Shown here piece after piece: positions 10,801 through 25,800 of a DNA stretch of 64,000 nt. The position numbers and the translations under genes are program-made. Position 1 is the stretch's first letter; the number at the start of each line of letters is the position of its first letter. Below the pieces are notes generated by a model. It ran no database searches. It had not been told where the DNA came from and worked only from the letters and a program-made list of their open reading frames with translations. Origin of the DNA: Mnemiopsis leidyi (taxonomy: Eukaryota > Ctenophora > Tentaculata > Lobata > Bolinopsidae); contig JH153544.1 in NCBI GenBank assembly GCA_000226015.1, forward strand, positions 531 through 64,530, in the 5' to 3' direction.

Positions 10801-13800
10801 TTAGTCTCCTGTTATAAACATAATAAAGCATGTTGTGTGGGCTGTTCCTAAGTTTTAGCGTGAACTCTGAGCAGATGCAGAACCAGTGCATTGTGCGAGG
10901 CTGGCTCTCAACCAGAACAAACTTGACTAGATGTGTCCTGCTTGGCTAGATCTCCAACACTCAACTTTCAACTTCACTCTGACCTTATATCTCCCATCCA
11001 TCTCACTGTTTTTGTGACACCAGCTACAATCTGCAGAGAGCTCCTCCGTCTGCTGCGCCTCTTGCGCCGGACATGGAGGACGTTGAGGAACTCCAGGAGA
11101 AACTGCAGGCTGCGCACCACACGCTCTGCGAGTGGCAGCGCATCTGCACCGAGACGGTGGCCGTTTGGCGTCAACTCATTGCCGAGGTATCCCTGCATGT
11201 TCGGGCGAATGTTGTTTTGCAATTTGCATGCTTTTTGTTGTGAGCTTTTGTTTTTTTAAGTGTAATGTTTTTTGGGAAGAAGAGCCGGTTTGGCGCGAAA
11301 CGCTGATGCGCGTAGGTAAATTGTACATGACGCTAGTTTGTTTTTACAAGCTGCAGTGCTCACCTCTCCTAACAAGCACATCGTGTATTCATCTCCGTAT
11401 AAACTGTGACATTGTTTCTGTTCTATTTCAGGTTTATTTCAGGCTCATGCTCTAAAACTATTGCATTGTAAATCGTGGACATCTTTTTAATGACGTGAAA
11501 TGAAATATCCGAATCTTAATGATCGGATTTTTCATCTACCGCTAAGCTTTCAATATGCACATAGCTCTATAGTCTACGATAATTAGATCTGAACTTATAC
11601 TATCGAGTGGCCTGGTAAGTATGTTTTTTTTAAAAAACATCTCTTTTATCGAATGGAAACAAAATACATAAATTTCAAACATCATGTTTGATAATCGGTT
11701 ATCGCCAGAATTGATTTAGAAAATAAGGCGAGAAACCTCCGCTTAAATTCAATCTCTACCAATGTCACCAAGTTTAGGAAGTAAATCAAACAGCACCATT
11801 CATTTATTCTCTGAATATTCGTGTTTATGTAATAGATTACGGTTTGCAGACTTTTAGCAGTTCTGCACGAATCCAGTCAGCTCCAACTAATCTTAAATTT
11901 CTGTGTACAAACATTTTCACAACGTGTATCATGTACACGTTGTACGTTATTTATTAAGCTCTAAACTTTTAATTGATAGCAGGCTGTTGTATCTTTGTAT
12001 GTTTTAGGAGTGTGTTGAATGTTCATTACCACCGCCCACCATTGTGGCTTTATATTTGTAATTTGAACCGTGGTCTGTGAGTGTAAGACTTCAAGATAAA
12101 ACATATGTTAATTACCCTACCGAACCTAATTTCTCCCACCTTCAAGGGTATAGAATGTTCATTATCAGATCGCACCACTTGTACTGATGGTTTCTAAAAT
12201 CTAATCAAATTTTCTTGTCTCTCGAACAGTGTTATCATGATGCAATTCTAGCCTGGGGGTCTTCCCAACCATTCATGTCCAAATAAGGTATAATTGGCTC
12301 ACCACGCTTAAAATCTTTATGCCACGTCGGCTGAGCTCGAGAACACTGTCATTGCTAATCGAGATTGTTGTACCCTTGCTCCTATTGATCGTCTCTTCGA
12401 GCTGTATTTGTTGTCATCTTGTTCGTTATGTGAGCTATTTCTTTGAAGATGTTCAGTAGACTGGCTCCAAATATAACGATTACTAATTAGCTAATTAACA
12501 GTGTGAGATTAGTGTAAGATCAGATCGGGTTTATAATTAGCTGCTTTTTACCAATAATGAGATTGATGAGACCATCACTTCTATGGCCAGAGCTAACATC
12601 ACACAAACCAGTGGTATTCTGTAATAAGCGGCGTATCATGTGGTTCAGCCTAATTGGAGTCGACTAAATTTGACAGGCGTCGTCTGCAGATTCTAATTCG
12701 ATTTGTGGATTTTACACTCTTCAGTGTTTTCTTGTCGTTTTTTCGTTGTGTAACTTACATACATTTTCGTGTTGTACATTTGTGTAGATTCCTTGATGAC
12801 AAAGATCTATTCAAAGTGAAAACGTATAAGGTAGACATTACAATACATCACTGAAATCACTTGGGTAAAAACGTTCAGCAGCTGTTTATGTACCTTCAAC
12901 AACGCCATGTCGGCATGTCAACACCTACATAACATTTTAAAACATTGTCACATTCCCCCTGCTATGAAAAACTTGATACCATTACTTGACGTCTGAGTCT
13001 ACCTTCCCATCACATGGAACGCCTGGTCAATGTATTTGTACTTTTTTATACCAGTGACGTCATCATTGTCAGTCTCCTGACTACCACTGTCCGCCAGCCA
13101 GTACAACATTACTGGAAGCTGGCCTGACTTCCCGCTCTTTTAATCAGTGTTAATACTTCAGTAATTAGTAAGCTCCGCTCTCCAAATTTAGCTCTTTCCT
13201 TCGTGTGTTTTGTTTTGTGTTGTGTACATACTACAATAAACCTTCCGTGTTTTTATCATTCTTTTGTTTTTCTGTTTGTTTTTCAGCTTTTTAATATATT
13301 TGTTTGTGTTCTGAGTCTGCTTGTAGTCTACAATTAATGGCTCAGTCAGTCGTGCAGTGATAATTAAGTTAATTAGCCACACAATTAAGTGTACCGTAAT
13401 TACCCCTCCACAAGATTTCATGACGTGCCTCTCAACTCAGAATGCCCATACTCTTGTACATTCCCCTCTTTTATCGGCCTCCTCCCGTGTCGTAGCCCAG
13501 ATCGGAACTTTAAAAAAGTTAGGGTCGAGTGGTAAACTGTCAGCAGACACCACCACGCGTGTTGCGAGCTGCAACTTGGGGCTTCTCTCCGTGTTGTACT
13601 GACTGACATTTGGGTGTGCTGCAGTTAGCCTTACTCTCTTGCTGACTTGATGATTTGTTTTAATGGGAAGAGAAGCGTGATGATTTGTTGTAGTTTGACA
13701 GTTTCGGTAGATTTTGTTTGACTTGCAGTTGTTCTTTTGCAGAAAAGTAACTTTGCAGATTTTGTTTGATACCCATATAATGGTTTCATATTCGTAGTTT

Positions 13801-16800
13801 TACCATATGACATGATATTCCCAACCTATGAGGGGTATCAAATTTTGAGTTTGTCTGCGGTTGTTTTGATTTCGTTTTCATTTCCAATACGTGACGTTGA
13901 CTTTGTGCTGCCACCACATACAGCTACTCTAACCAGCCCCACTTTCCAGTCCTCATATGATGTCTGTCCATGTTTACCGGGTACATACGACGGCTCCGCA
14001 ATGCTCCGCAGCCCCCTCAGTTTAGTGTTACCGTGACTGCGCCTGGTAGCGACGCGGCATCATGGTCAGCACGGTCTCACGGTGGTTCTATCTTACGCGC
14101 GCTGGAGCAGAGCATAGCCGCTTCAGAGTCAGCCAGCGAGCAAGTAAGTTTAAGTGGAGGATTTTGTTTTTCGCTGAGTTTGACAATTGTTGTCTTCCAA
14201 AAGTTCTGTTGAATAAATCAATTTGTCGCTCATAGCTTCATAGCTTTATCATACAGCAAAGTAAGGAATCCGTTTAAGATCTCTAGATCATAGATATGTT
14301 AGGTTCTATTAAGGACTTTAACCTTAATTCAAGGAGCTTGATAATACGAATGCGACATAATTATCTGCTGGCACAATTCCAATCTCCTTTCATAGGGAAT
14401 ATGACACATACTTGTTCCTCGAGATACACACTCTCTAAATTAATTACTGGCAGAGGCCCACATTCTATTTCCGGTTGAGCTGGATTGTTGTTTTACGTTT
14501 TACGGCTATTGTTTTGTGTCCTAGATAGTTTGTTTGTGGCGTAGTAAGCCTTGCTTAGTGGATCACGTTTTGTTCTTCATGGGTCGTAGACAGTGTCTGA
14601 GATGAGGATCACATCATTTGGAAGAAGGAGAAGAAAAAGTTATCCTACTTTTCTTACTGTACGTGACACGTTTTCGTTAACATAACAAACTTTTGAAATA
14701 CAAGTTTTAGATTTCTTTGAGTCGAATTAGCTTTGTGAGTCTGACCCAGAGGTCAGTGATAAAAGAATTTTCAAGGACGGCAGAATTCTTGGGGAGGAGT
14801 CGGAAATTGTTTCTATCACGTGACTGTGTTTGTTCAATTTTATTGGTAGTATCTCGCTTCTCATTGGTAATCCCCGTCACAAGTTGAGGATAACTTCCGA
14901 CTCCTCCCCACGAATTCTGACGAGCGTTAGAATTGAAATTAAACATTGAACGTCTTATTCCAGCAATGGTAATGTCACGCAAACTAGAAAAATTAAATAG
15001 AGAGTATTTCACCTTTTAAAGCTTTCCCCGAACATTAAAACAAAGGTCAGTAGGTATTTAGAAAATAAGAGCGTCCTCCGAGCATTAAAACAAACTGGGA
15101 AACAAAAAGTGATGATATCGGAAAAAAGATAAAGTTCCATCCTTCTCCCATATATCATATATTTAAAGGTCTTGACTGTGAACTGTTACGTGTAACTGTA
15201 AACGTGTCATATTGAAAGTTTCTCTTCTACTAAAATAATCGCAGTATAGCGTGAATTTTTTCCTTTATCGTAATTATGTTGCAGACCTTCCTTTGTCATG
15301 CAAAAATTGTCCCGCCTTTATTGTTTTATCCAAGTTAAGTGTACTGTGTGCTTAATTCAAAATAAAATGTACTGCAAGTTACAACTTGCATTGCCATTCA
15401 TTACTAGCCATTACAACTCAATGGGCCCATATTTGAGCACGTTGTTGACAGTCTACAAGTAAATTCCTTAAACTTAAGGTTCAGGGAAGTGAATGTTTGT
15501 AGTTCGTTCCGTTGCTCGGTGATGAAACTGAAATATAAACTCTATATTGGCGCGTTACGGTATTATTCACCAAAGTACTAGCAGATTTTATACACGTTTG
15601 TGAATAGAGGTCCTCTAAGGCGGCGCGCTGTATCGTGAATTTTGATGACGTTTATTGCGCGCTGTGCCAGTGTATTCGTATCATTCCGGCTGAGTGAAAT
15701 TCTGGCCAGCACGTCAACTGGGTGCATACTGGATACATTTGTTGTCGCAGGAAATGGAGTTGCTCGGTGAAAGGGAGGAGCCTTTGCGGCAAATCGAGTT
15801 TGACTCTTTTGCTGCTATGCGTGCTTTTTACGTCGAGCTAGCTACATACGTCAATGTTTCACACGCAGCACAATTCGGGCCTATGGTGAGTCTAGCTGGC
15901 GATGTAAGTGACAATATCCAGGAGTCAAGGCTGGTCTTCACCTCAGTAGATAGCCTAACAACTATCGCTTCTGCTACGCTGCTGCATAGCTTGCTTCCCT
16001 TTGGGGTCCCTTGTCTTTCGACAGGGTTTACGCTTTTTCTAGAACATGGCTTCTTAATCCGCTTCTTTAATATCTTTCATCTCTTTGCGGTTTCTTATCA
16101 TTGTAAAGGTTTTGCTACGTCTATTTGTACTTCTAGATTGGTTGTTAGCTAAGTGCATGATTCTTGTGGTGTTGCTGGGGATATGACATTGTTTTGGCAG
16201 ACCGTTTGCGGAAGACATTCAACTGAAACCTTTTTTCAACAAATTGCTGTTTAAAGAAATCCTGGTTTGCTGGGCAAAGTTTCATGATTTTACGTTAGAT
16301 ATTTAACGATGATAGAAGACGCTGTTTCTATCTGCCAGTTTATTTTCTGAAAACCAATAACTATTAAAGTAGCGTTCATGTTGTAATGTAGTGTGCATGG
16401 CTGATAAGTTACCAATACATGAAAAATGTTATCACAACGACACAACAGTTATAAAGTGAACTAATGATTAATTTTCTTCAGGACGGTTCTAGAAGACTAC
16501 CTAGCGTTACTGAGGAAGATGAGGGCCACACTTCGGTAAGTGTAATTACTCTCAATTACACTCTGTTTGATAACTATTATTATTATTTCAATTTTCGCTT
16601 GGTCCATGATTTAAAGTGTGACAAATACGAAAGATTCAGTTTGAATATTGAATATTGTGTCTTACACCCCAAATTTCCAACCCACCCTAAAGATAACCAG
16701 CCGAACCCCAGGGCGAGCATTCAGAGCTACACGAGTTGATAACAACAGCAGAGCTGCTACAAGGACAGTACCGTGACCAGTGTTCAACTCCTCCTGACAA

Positions 16801-19800
16801 CACTGAGATCGAGCATCTGCAATCCGAGGTGGAGCGTCTTAAGGACTGTATCCGCGCTCGTGAAGAACTTATCTCAGGACTGCGCGAAGACATTAACATG
16901 CGACAGGAAAAGGAGTCGAGCTACCGGGAGAAAGTGGCAGAGTTGTACAGTGAGATTGAAAAGAGCCAAGTTGGTAAAGAAGTCAAAGACGTCATCGACT
17001 TTAGCGATTCCTTCGTGTCGGGACTCGAGGAACAGCTGAACGTCGCTCAAAGAATCTTGAAGATCAAGGAGGAGGAGATAGCTGGGTTGAACAAGAAAGT
17101 AGATGAACTGACAACTCGGCCCATGACGCCAACCTCTCCAGCTCCAAGACACGATAGTTATGTGGAGTGTACTGTCAAGGAGTTGAATCAGAGGATTAAC
17201 GAGCTGAACAAACAGCTGGTTGATGAACGGGAGAACAGTATTTACCTGCAGATGACGGTCGATGATCTCAACTGCCAAATTTCTGCTCTCCAGAAAGAAG
17301 TTTCGCAAAAGACCGACGACATCAACCGAATCGAGAAAGAATACGAGGCGGAAATGTTAAACATGTCAACCAACTTCAAGGACCAAAAAGCGCTGAACTG
17401 TGAAGAGCTGGGTCAACTTACGGTCAACGTTGGAGATCTCAGGTCGGAGATTAAGGACCTGGAACGAGACAACATCTATCTCCGTGAAAAGTTGGAGCGT
17501 GTTAATCAGGAACATTCCGCTTTAGTTGCTCAACTCCAGAACGAGGCTGACGGAGAGGGAGTGGAACTTCATGCCATCCAGGTCAAGTGTAATCTGAAGG
17601 AACAACAACTGAATAATGCTCTAAGTGAGATAGAGGTCATGAGAGAGACACTTCAGGGGAAATGTGATGCTTTGAATGAGCTGGAGACGACGTTATCTGA
17701 TCAGAGAGACGTAAATGTCGACCTCCAGAATCTCATCAACGAGCTCAAAGATAGATGTGAAGTTTTGGGTGAAAAAGAAACCGAATATCAGGAGGAAATA
17801 ACCGGCCTGGTTAACACTATCAAAGGATACGAGGCTGATAATGATGAACTTAGGGCTAGCCTCACAGCAGCTAACCAAAAACAAGCCATCCAAGATTCCC
17901 ACATCCAACACTCGATACGCGATCTCGGATCAGCTTTACAGGAACTGAAGTTGTCTAAAGAAAGTCTGAAGGTCGATGTACAGACAGATCTCAACAACAT
18001 AGCTGCTCAGTGGTCAGATTGTGTGGAGGAGATCAGAAGACAGGCACTTCAAATGTCTTCTGTTGCAGACAATGATTCGGAAATTAACGCCAAGATATCG
18101 GTAGTTGTGTCCAGCATCAAGAAGTTGCAACAGAACTATTTGTCTATAAAATCAGAAGTAGAAACACTACTACACTGTGATGTGAGCACTTTCTTCCCCG
18201 AGTTGAAAACAGAGCTCGATAAAATAGTCGAACTTTCATCTCAGAAAGATGAGAAGATCAAATCGCTGGAACAAGAAGTACAAAAGTTCAAGACCGCCGG
18301 TAAAAAGATCATAGATAAACTCAAGAAGCAGCTCAAAGACAAAGACTTGGTACTCAAGAAGATGGCCTCTGAGTCGGGCAATACTGCTGTGCTGGCACTT
18401 CAGGAAACCAACGCGTCCCTAACCAAACAGATTTCCGCTCTTGAGCGTGACAATGAGGAGCTATCTAACGATGTTTCGTCACTGAAGGAGAAATCCCTTC
18501 TAGAAACTTCCCTTCTCGAATCTTCCAACAGTGAAAAGTTTAGCTCCATCAGCAGCGATGTGGAGAACTTTATACACCAGTATGAGTCCGTCTATCACTG
18601 TCAGCTCATCGACAATGATTTTGACATCTGCGTGTTCAGCACAATTTCATCCCGAATGATAAATCTAGCTCAAACTAATGTTGATCAGCTACAAGATATG
18701 AAATCAAAAGAGGAAGGAAATAGGACTCAACTCACTGAGCTCTCTCTAGAATTGGAGGACCTCAAGAAAACATGTGAAAGTTTGACAGATGAGAACAACA
18801 CTATCAAGAAAGAACAAGCCTGCCTTCAGAGGGACCTTGTTGAAGTTTCAGACCTATCAAGTTTAAAAGACAAAGAAATGGAGCAGTTAATTGAGGAAGT
18901 ATCGTCCCTACGCGAATTACAATCCTCTCTAGTATCAAAGGAAGAGGAGATATGTAGGCTACAGGACGATCTAGCGTCTCTTAAAGACGATCTTACTTCA
19001 GCTCACCTGTCTCTCACTAACTTAAACACACAAGAATCAAACAGAGTATCAACCCTACAACTAGAGCTAGAGGAGCATGGAGAGAAGAACAAAGATCTGC
19101 AATGGAAGATGGAAGAGCTGGAAGAGAAGAACAAAGATTTGCAATGGGAGATCTCCAACTTGACTGAATCTCTGGATCGTAAACAGTTGGAGGTTAAGAA
19201 GCTAACAGATAAGCTGGAGTTATTGGTGCGAGATTGTGAGGATAAGGAGTCCTTTATCTCTGAGTTGAGTGCGAAATGTGAAGATTTGGAGCACACAGTC
19301 GACACTCTGTCCTCACAAGTTTCCTATCTGGCTGAGGAGAAAGATATCCTGGAGAGGTCTTTAGTCGAGAAGGACAGCGAGTTAGAACGGTCAATAAGTG
19401 TCAGTCCTCCAGCTGCAGATACTGAGAACTTGAGATCGGCGTTAACAGCCAAAACTAACGAGTGTAAGAAGTTTATGGCGATGATTAAAAAGTTAAAGAT
19501 GATCAAGGAAGAAGGCGAAAAGAAATGCAACTCGTTGGAAGGTGAACTAACTAATCTTCAAGAAGAGCTCTCCGCTACACAGGACAAACTGCGGAATCTA
19601 CAGCAAGCCGAAGATTCTTCTCCTCCACCTATAGAATGTATCGAAATGACTGTTGAGGAAATTCCAGAAATCTCCGTAGCAGTACAATCCGCAGTGCACA
19701 CCGAAGTGGAATGTGTTGATAGCTCAGCAATTACTGACACTAATTCCGCACATGTACATTCATCGTCACCTGACGATCACATGACTTCTCCACGTGAACT

Positions 19801-22800
19801 TGACAACCAATCAGCTGAGATTATTGCCGCTCAGGAGGAGAAAATCGACTCGCTGCAAGCCGAGGTTGTACATTTGTATAACGAATTGCGTTTGTTTGAA
19901 GATAGTTCCGTTTCTAAAGACGAGTCTATCGCGACTCTCAGTGAGCAGCTTGTACTAAGCAGACAACTTCTAAACGAGACTAGACAGGAGTGTGAGTCTA
20001 GATTGGCAGAGATCCAAAAGGAGAAATCTGAGTACGATGAACTTGTAAAGCGGATGCAGAAGGAGAAAGAAGAATGGTTGGAAAAAGAGAAGCAGCTGAA
20101 ATCTCAAGCTAGTTTGACTGAGGCTGAAACTGTGAGGTTGATGAGTGACAGGCCGCCAGTTCAAGAACCGGACGCCATGTCTGAAGTGTCTCATACTTCC
20201 ATCATGTCACATGACACCAGTTTCATGTCTGTCAGCTCCATACATAGAGACATGCCTTGTGATGTGGAATCATTGCAGGCTGAACTCATGAAGAAGAACA
20301 AACTAGCGTTCCTGATCAAGACAAAAGCCAAGAAATTGGAGTCAAGAGTAAAGGATGCTAAGAGGGAGGCTGACAAGAGCAGAGCTCATGACCGAGTCAA
20401 GGAAAAGATTGGAGCTATTGAAACTGAGTTGTCCAACATAACCGTACAACTCCGTAATCTTTCTTCCGGAAAGAAGATCGAAAGCCAAATTGTGAAAATC
20501 GACCCAAAGTACGTCGAAGAAATCGAGTGCAAACTCAAACAAAACTCCGAGCAATACGAACAGATCATGATCGAATATCAAAATCAGTTACGAATGAAAG
20601 AAGACGCGGTTGAAGAGGTAAATCATCTGAACCTCACTCTACAAGACCTGGAAGATCAGATACAAGTCTTACAGGACGACCTACGTAACAAAGACGCTCT
20701 CCTGTGTGAACACATCAACGCAGCTGCTGAAGACGAGGCGAGAAACGATGCGATCCGTGAGAAGTTTGCCCAGCAAAACGACGAGTTGGGACATTTGCGT
20801 GAGCTCAACAAGAAGATGAAGGAAGCCCTGATTGAGATGACAGACGAATCAGCTCGGATCGAACAGACGTACAAGTCGACGATGCATGAGTTGGAAGACG
20901 AAGCTGACCAGTATAAATGTGACAACGCTACTCTTAGCAACGAGCTGACGAATTGTTGGGCTAAGATTGAGGATCTGGAGGAGCAGAACCAGAATTACAT
21001 GAACTTGTTAGAGAACGCTCACCGTCAGCTTAGGGAGCAAAGCTCAGCCGGATCGGCCTTGGAGAGTGTGAAATATCAGGCCGAGACATTGACAGAGCAG
21101 TTGAATCAATATGCTAATGTGAATCAGCAGCTTACGGAAAAGCTTTCCGTTTCTGAGCGAGAAAAAGGGGAAGTCATTGATCAGCTTACTGAGTTGAAAC
21201 AGATGTATGATGAAGGTATGGAGTCGAAGTCAATAATCTTGGCGGAAAAGGACAAATTACTTTCTTTAACAGCTGAACTTCAATTGAAGATTAAAGAAAG
21301 TGAGATCACCCTGCAACAGGAGATCGAGTCTTCCAGCAGGACTAAATCTGAGTTGGAGTCGTACAAGACTCAAGTTGAATCTCTTAAAGAGACCAACACA
21401 GGGTTGCTTTCTCAATTAGAATCTGCTAATTCTTCTTGTGATTCTCTAAAATCGTCGATGTCTTCTAAACTGAAGCACCTCCAGGAAGAGCACTCTGCCC
21501 TGCAGAACCAGCTAGAAGAGTCCCAGTTTGCTGTTGACTCCCTGCAAGAACAGGTCAACATTGCAACTGAGGAGAAGACCAAGACTAGTACCCAGCTTGA
21601 GAAGGTTTATAACCAGTTGAATGATGTTCTCAGTGACCATGAGGGATGCCCTTCTACCATTGTATCTCTGGAAAACAGGTGCATTTCGCTGGAAAAAGAA
21701 ATCGCCAGTAGCAATGATTTGATTGAATCATTGAAGGAAGAACAGAACGTGATTATGGAGTCCAACATGGAGATGGTCCGTGAAAAAGATCTGGAGATTG
21801 AACGTCTTAATCAAGTCTGTCAAGATGGTTCAGTCGTCGAAGATACCCTTACTTCCGTAAATCTTGCTTTACAAAGTGTGAAAGATGAGAAAAAGAAGCT
21901 AGAGCTCGATCTTGCTGAAAAGACGCAAATTGAAGAGAGCTTAAGATTAGAATTGGAAGAAAGCAAAAGTTCCATCGAGACTCTCACCCAAGAGTTAGAG
22001 GCAGCGGCCGCTAATTTGTCTGCCACAAAAACCGAGCTCGAGTCCGAGATTAGTTACAAGGACGCCACTGTCCAATCTCTGACGTGTACTCTGGAAGAAA
22101 CCAAAGTTTCTTTGAATGATTTGCTGTCTACCAAGATATCAGAGCTTGAACAAGTCGTCAGCAAAAAGGAGGAGGTCGAGTCAGAACTTTCCTCGTCACA
22201 AACAGCGATCTCTGATTTACAGAAGGAGATAGAAAATCTCCAAAATGAAGCATCAGCTACTTCAAATGATCTCTCCACTCGACGCAAGGAACTTGAAGAA
22301 GAGTTGGAAGCTACTAAAAAAGCAAAGAAAGATTTAGAAAAGGAAGTGAAGGAAGTGACAACTGCAAATCAAGAACAAGCAGAGAAGTTGCTTGAAGCGA
22401 GTTATCATCTGGAACAGTGGGTATATTACAACGAGGGACAGCAGCAAGTCATAACAGATCTACAGACTCAAGTAGCTTCATTGACGGAAGAATCAGCTAG
22501 CAAGACAACAGAGGCTGAAGATAAAATAAGCGAATTGAGTAAGAATTTGGAATCGCTTACTTCCGAAAAGAGTGCACTTGATAACAAATTGGCCGTTTTG
22601 CAGGATGAAAACGCAAGTTTTGAGACAAAGATGAAATCTCTTTCCTCAGAGATTGAGAGTATTTCTGCAGAAAAAGAAGAGGCTGAACAGAAGCTTGCTG
22701 ACTTATCCGAAAAAATGTTGAGCCTTAACAAGGATGTGGATGACACTAACGAAAAGTTAAAGAGTTCTTTGGAGACCCAGGCTAATTTGGAAACCCAAAT

Positions 22801-25800
22801 ATCAGAGTTAAATGCTCAGCTGTCATCCATGGCACAGGAAAAAGATAAGGTCGAGACCGAAAATTCCGAGATGAAGGCAGCAGCGGAAGCGCTGAATGGT
22901 GTGTCTGGAGAAGAGATTGAGCAGCTGAAAATGCAAGTTGACGAAAAAGAAAAGTACATCCAGCAAATCAATCTGGAGCTCGAAGAAACAAAGTGTCTTG
23001 TGGAAGAAAAAGAACGACAATGTACTGCTTTGGAGGAAAAAATGTCGGAATTAGACGTTCTTAAGTCCTCGTTATCTGAAAAAGAGAGCACAGTTCAATC
23101 CCTTGAACAGCAACTTGATGATGCTTATGCTGGGAACGAAGAGGCTATTTGTGTTCTCAACGGTGAGATTCAGACGTTGAAAGAAGATAATTCCAAATTG
23201 AGTCAAGAGAACAAACGTCTCTTGGACGGAAAAGATGTGTTTGAGGAGGGGCTGACTAAACTTCAAGACAGTCTGGAAGAATCAAAGAGTACCATTGTAA
23301 GGTATGAACAAATGCTTGCTGAATGGACTCAATATGGTGAACAACGTGAGGCTTACTTATCAAGCTTGAATGAACAGCTCGCTGAAAATGAACGTGCAAA
23401 AGAAGAACTGAAAGGTGCAGTTGAAAAAGTCAATCAAAGCTCTTCGGAAATGTCTCTAAAATGTGATTCTCTAGAGGAAAATCTAAAGACTGCCCAAAGC
23501 AATTTAGCAAAGGCTATTGAAGAAAAAGATGCAATATCAAAGAAGACCAAAGGAATCATGAAAGCCTATAAAGACACCAAAATTGAAATTGAGAAGATGA
23601 AGAAAGAGGCCCATGATAAAGGAAGTCAACTATCTGAACAACTTAAGGCCCAATTAAACGATCTAACGATAGCTCAAGCCACATTAAAAGAGCAAAATGA
23701 ACGTCTATCAACTGAGAGAGACGATTTGATGTCAGAGGTTGAGAATTTTGAGGTCGAACGAGAATTCATGACTACACTGAAAGATGAAAACACTGCTTTA
23801 AAACAATCTATGCTGGAACAGTCCCAAAGAATTGACGATCTTCAATCAGCTCTTGACAACACAGCAGCTGTAGAAGCTGAGTTAGTTTCGTTCCGTGAAG
23901 CCAAAGAAACTGTTGATAATCGACTAATTGAGTTTTCTGATAAAATCGCAATGCTTCAGAAAGATTGTGCTGAGAAAGATGTAGCTTTAGGGGATTTCGT
24001 ATGCAAAACTGAAAAACTTGAACACCTAGAAAAAGACTGCATTGAAAAAGAAAGAATCATAAAAGACCTTACTGCCAAACATGAGGCTGCATTAAATGAT
24101 TTAAAGATTAAGTTGTCTGAAATTGGAATGAAAGATTCTGAGATTAATGAGCTCAGATCCACCCATGTTCAGCAGAATAGAATTTTCAAAGATCTTGGGC
24201 TTGAAATCGAAAAAATTGATGAAGTTCTTCCAAAACTTGTGTCTGATGCTCAACTAACAACCTCTAAATTAGATATGTTACAATCTCAAGTTGAATTTTT
24301 CATAGGGTCTATTGTCGAAAAGCACTTGATCGACAATGACATCGCCCAGCAGGAAATACCTCACCAGTTTTCAGCTATTGCCGAGAAACTTGTAGAATTG
24401 TCAAAGTCTCTCCAGCTTTCAGATTTTGAGGTCGAAACATTGAGGAACCAAACACACAATTTGAAAGAGGAAGCAAATCTTCTGAAGTCAGTAAAGGAAT
24501 CCTTAGACAGTACTGACAAAACCAACGAAGAACTACAAAGAAAGATAGAATTCTTGGAGCGAGACCGGAGCCAGCATGAGCACACAGTTGAGTTGCTTCA
24601 TCAAAAGTTTGAGGAGAATTATCAAGAGTTGGCTATTGCTAAGGGGGCTCTCTCTAAAAAGGAGGCTGAGCTTACTGATGTTACCAACCAGTTCCAATCT
24701 ACCGTCAGTAATCTTGCGGAGAAAGAGCAGAAAATCAAGGAATTAGAGCTATTGTTAGTTGAAAAGGACTCTGAAAAAGCGAAAATTCAGCAGAATTTCG
24801 ATGTTCAGATTAAGCATTTCCACCAATCTTCAGCTGATTTGCAAAGTGATTTGATTAATAGAGAGCGTGAGTTAGAATCACTTCGTGCTGATAAGATGGG
24901 TCATGAGGAAGACATTAAGTTGAAGTCTGACAAAATTACATCTCTACTCGAAGAAATGGATGGCTACAAAGCTCAAATAATGAAACTTTCAACTGATTTG
25001 GCGGGACTGCAGCAAGAATATGAGACGTTGTCCGGTAAACTGCGTGTCACAGAATCAGAATACGAATCTGTGTCTGAGGTTCTGAGCAACAAAGACTCGA
25101 TAATTTACCATATGGAGGAGGAGATGACTTCTCTAAAACGAAGATTAGACGCTGCCAACTCGCCTGATAAGGATGAGGAACTGCTCAATGCTATCAGACA
25201 AAAAGATGACGTCATCGAAGAGTTGAGGAGCGAACTTGACACTTTACACAGATATTATGCGGCTGTTAACGATCAGAAAACAGACCTTAGCAATGAGATT
25301 AAGACTTTGCAGAATAACTTGGAATCTGTTCGTGCGGAGTTAGATTCTAAAAATCAAAATGTTGGTATTCTTTACGGGCAAATCAATGACATAAACGAGC
25401 GATTGAAGCATACATCGGACACAAATTTGGTCCTTAAATCTGAAATGGAGGCAGTTTCTAGTGAAATGTTAGAAACTAAACAGCAAATGGAAGCCATCAC
25501 TGCCCACAAGGAAAAGATTGAAACAAAAATGGGTGAGCTGTTAACAGAGAAACAAGATCTCCAGACCTTGTATAGCTCCCTCAAAGATACTATTCAGCAG
25601 CTGGAGAACAAAAACCAAGAGTTGGCAGCAGACCTAAGCAAATCTAACTTAGACAGAAACGTCCTCCAAAAGAGTGTATCAGAACAGAACAAAGTGGATA
25701 CAGAGGTTTTGTTGGCGAAGATCGCGTCTCTGGAGGAATTGAACAAGACACTTGAAAAATCTCTCCTTAACTCTGAGGAAAGTATTGGCGAAACCACTGC

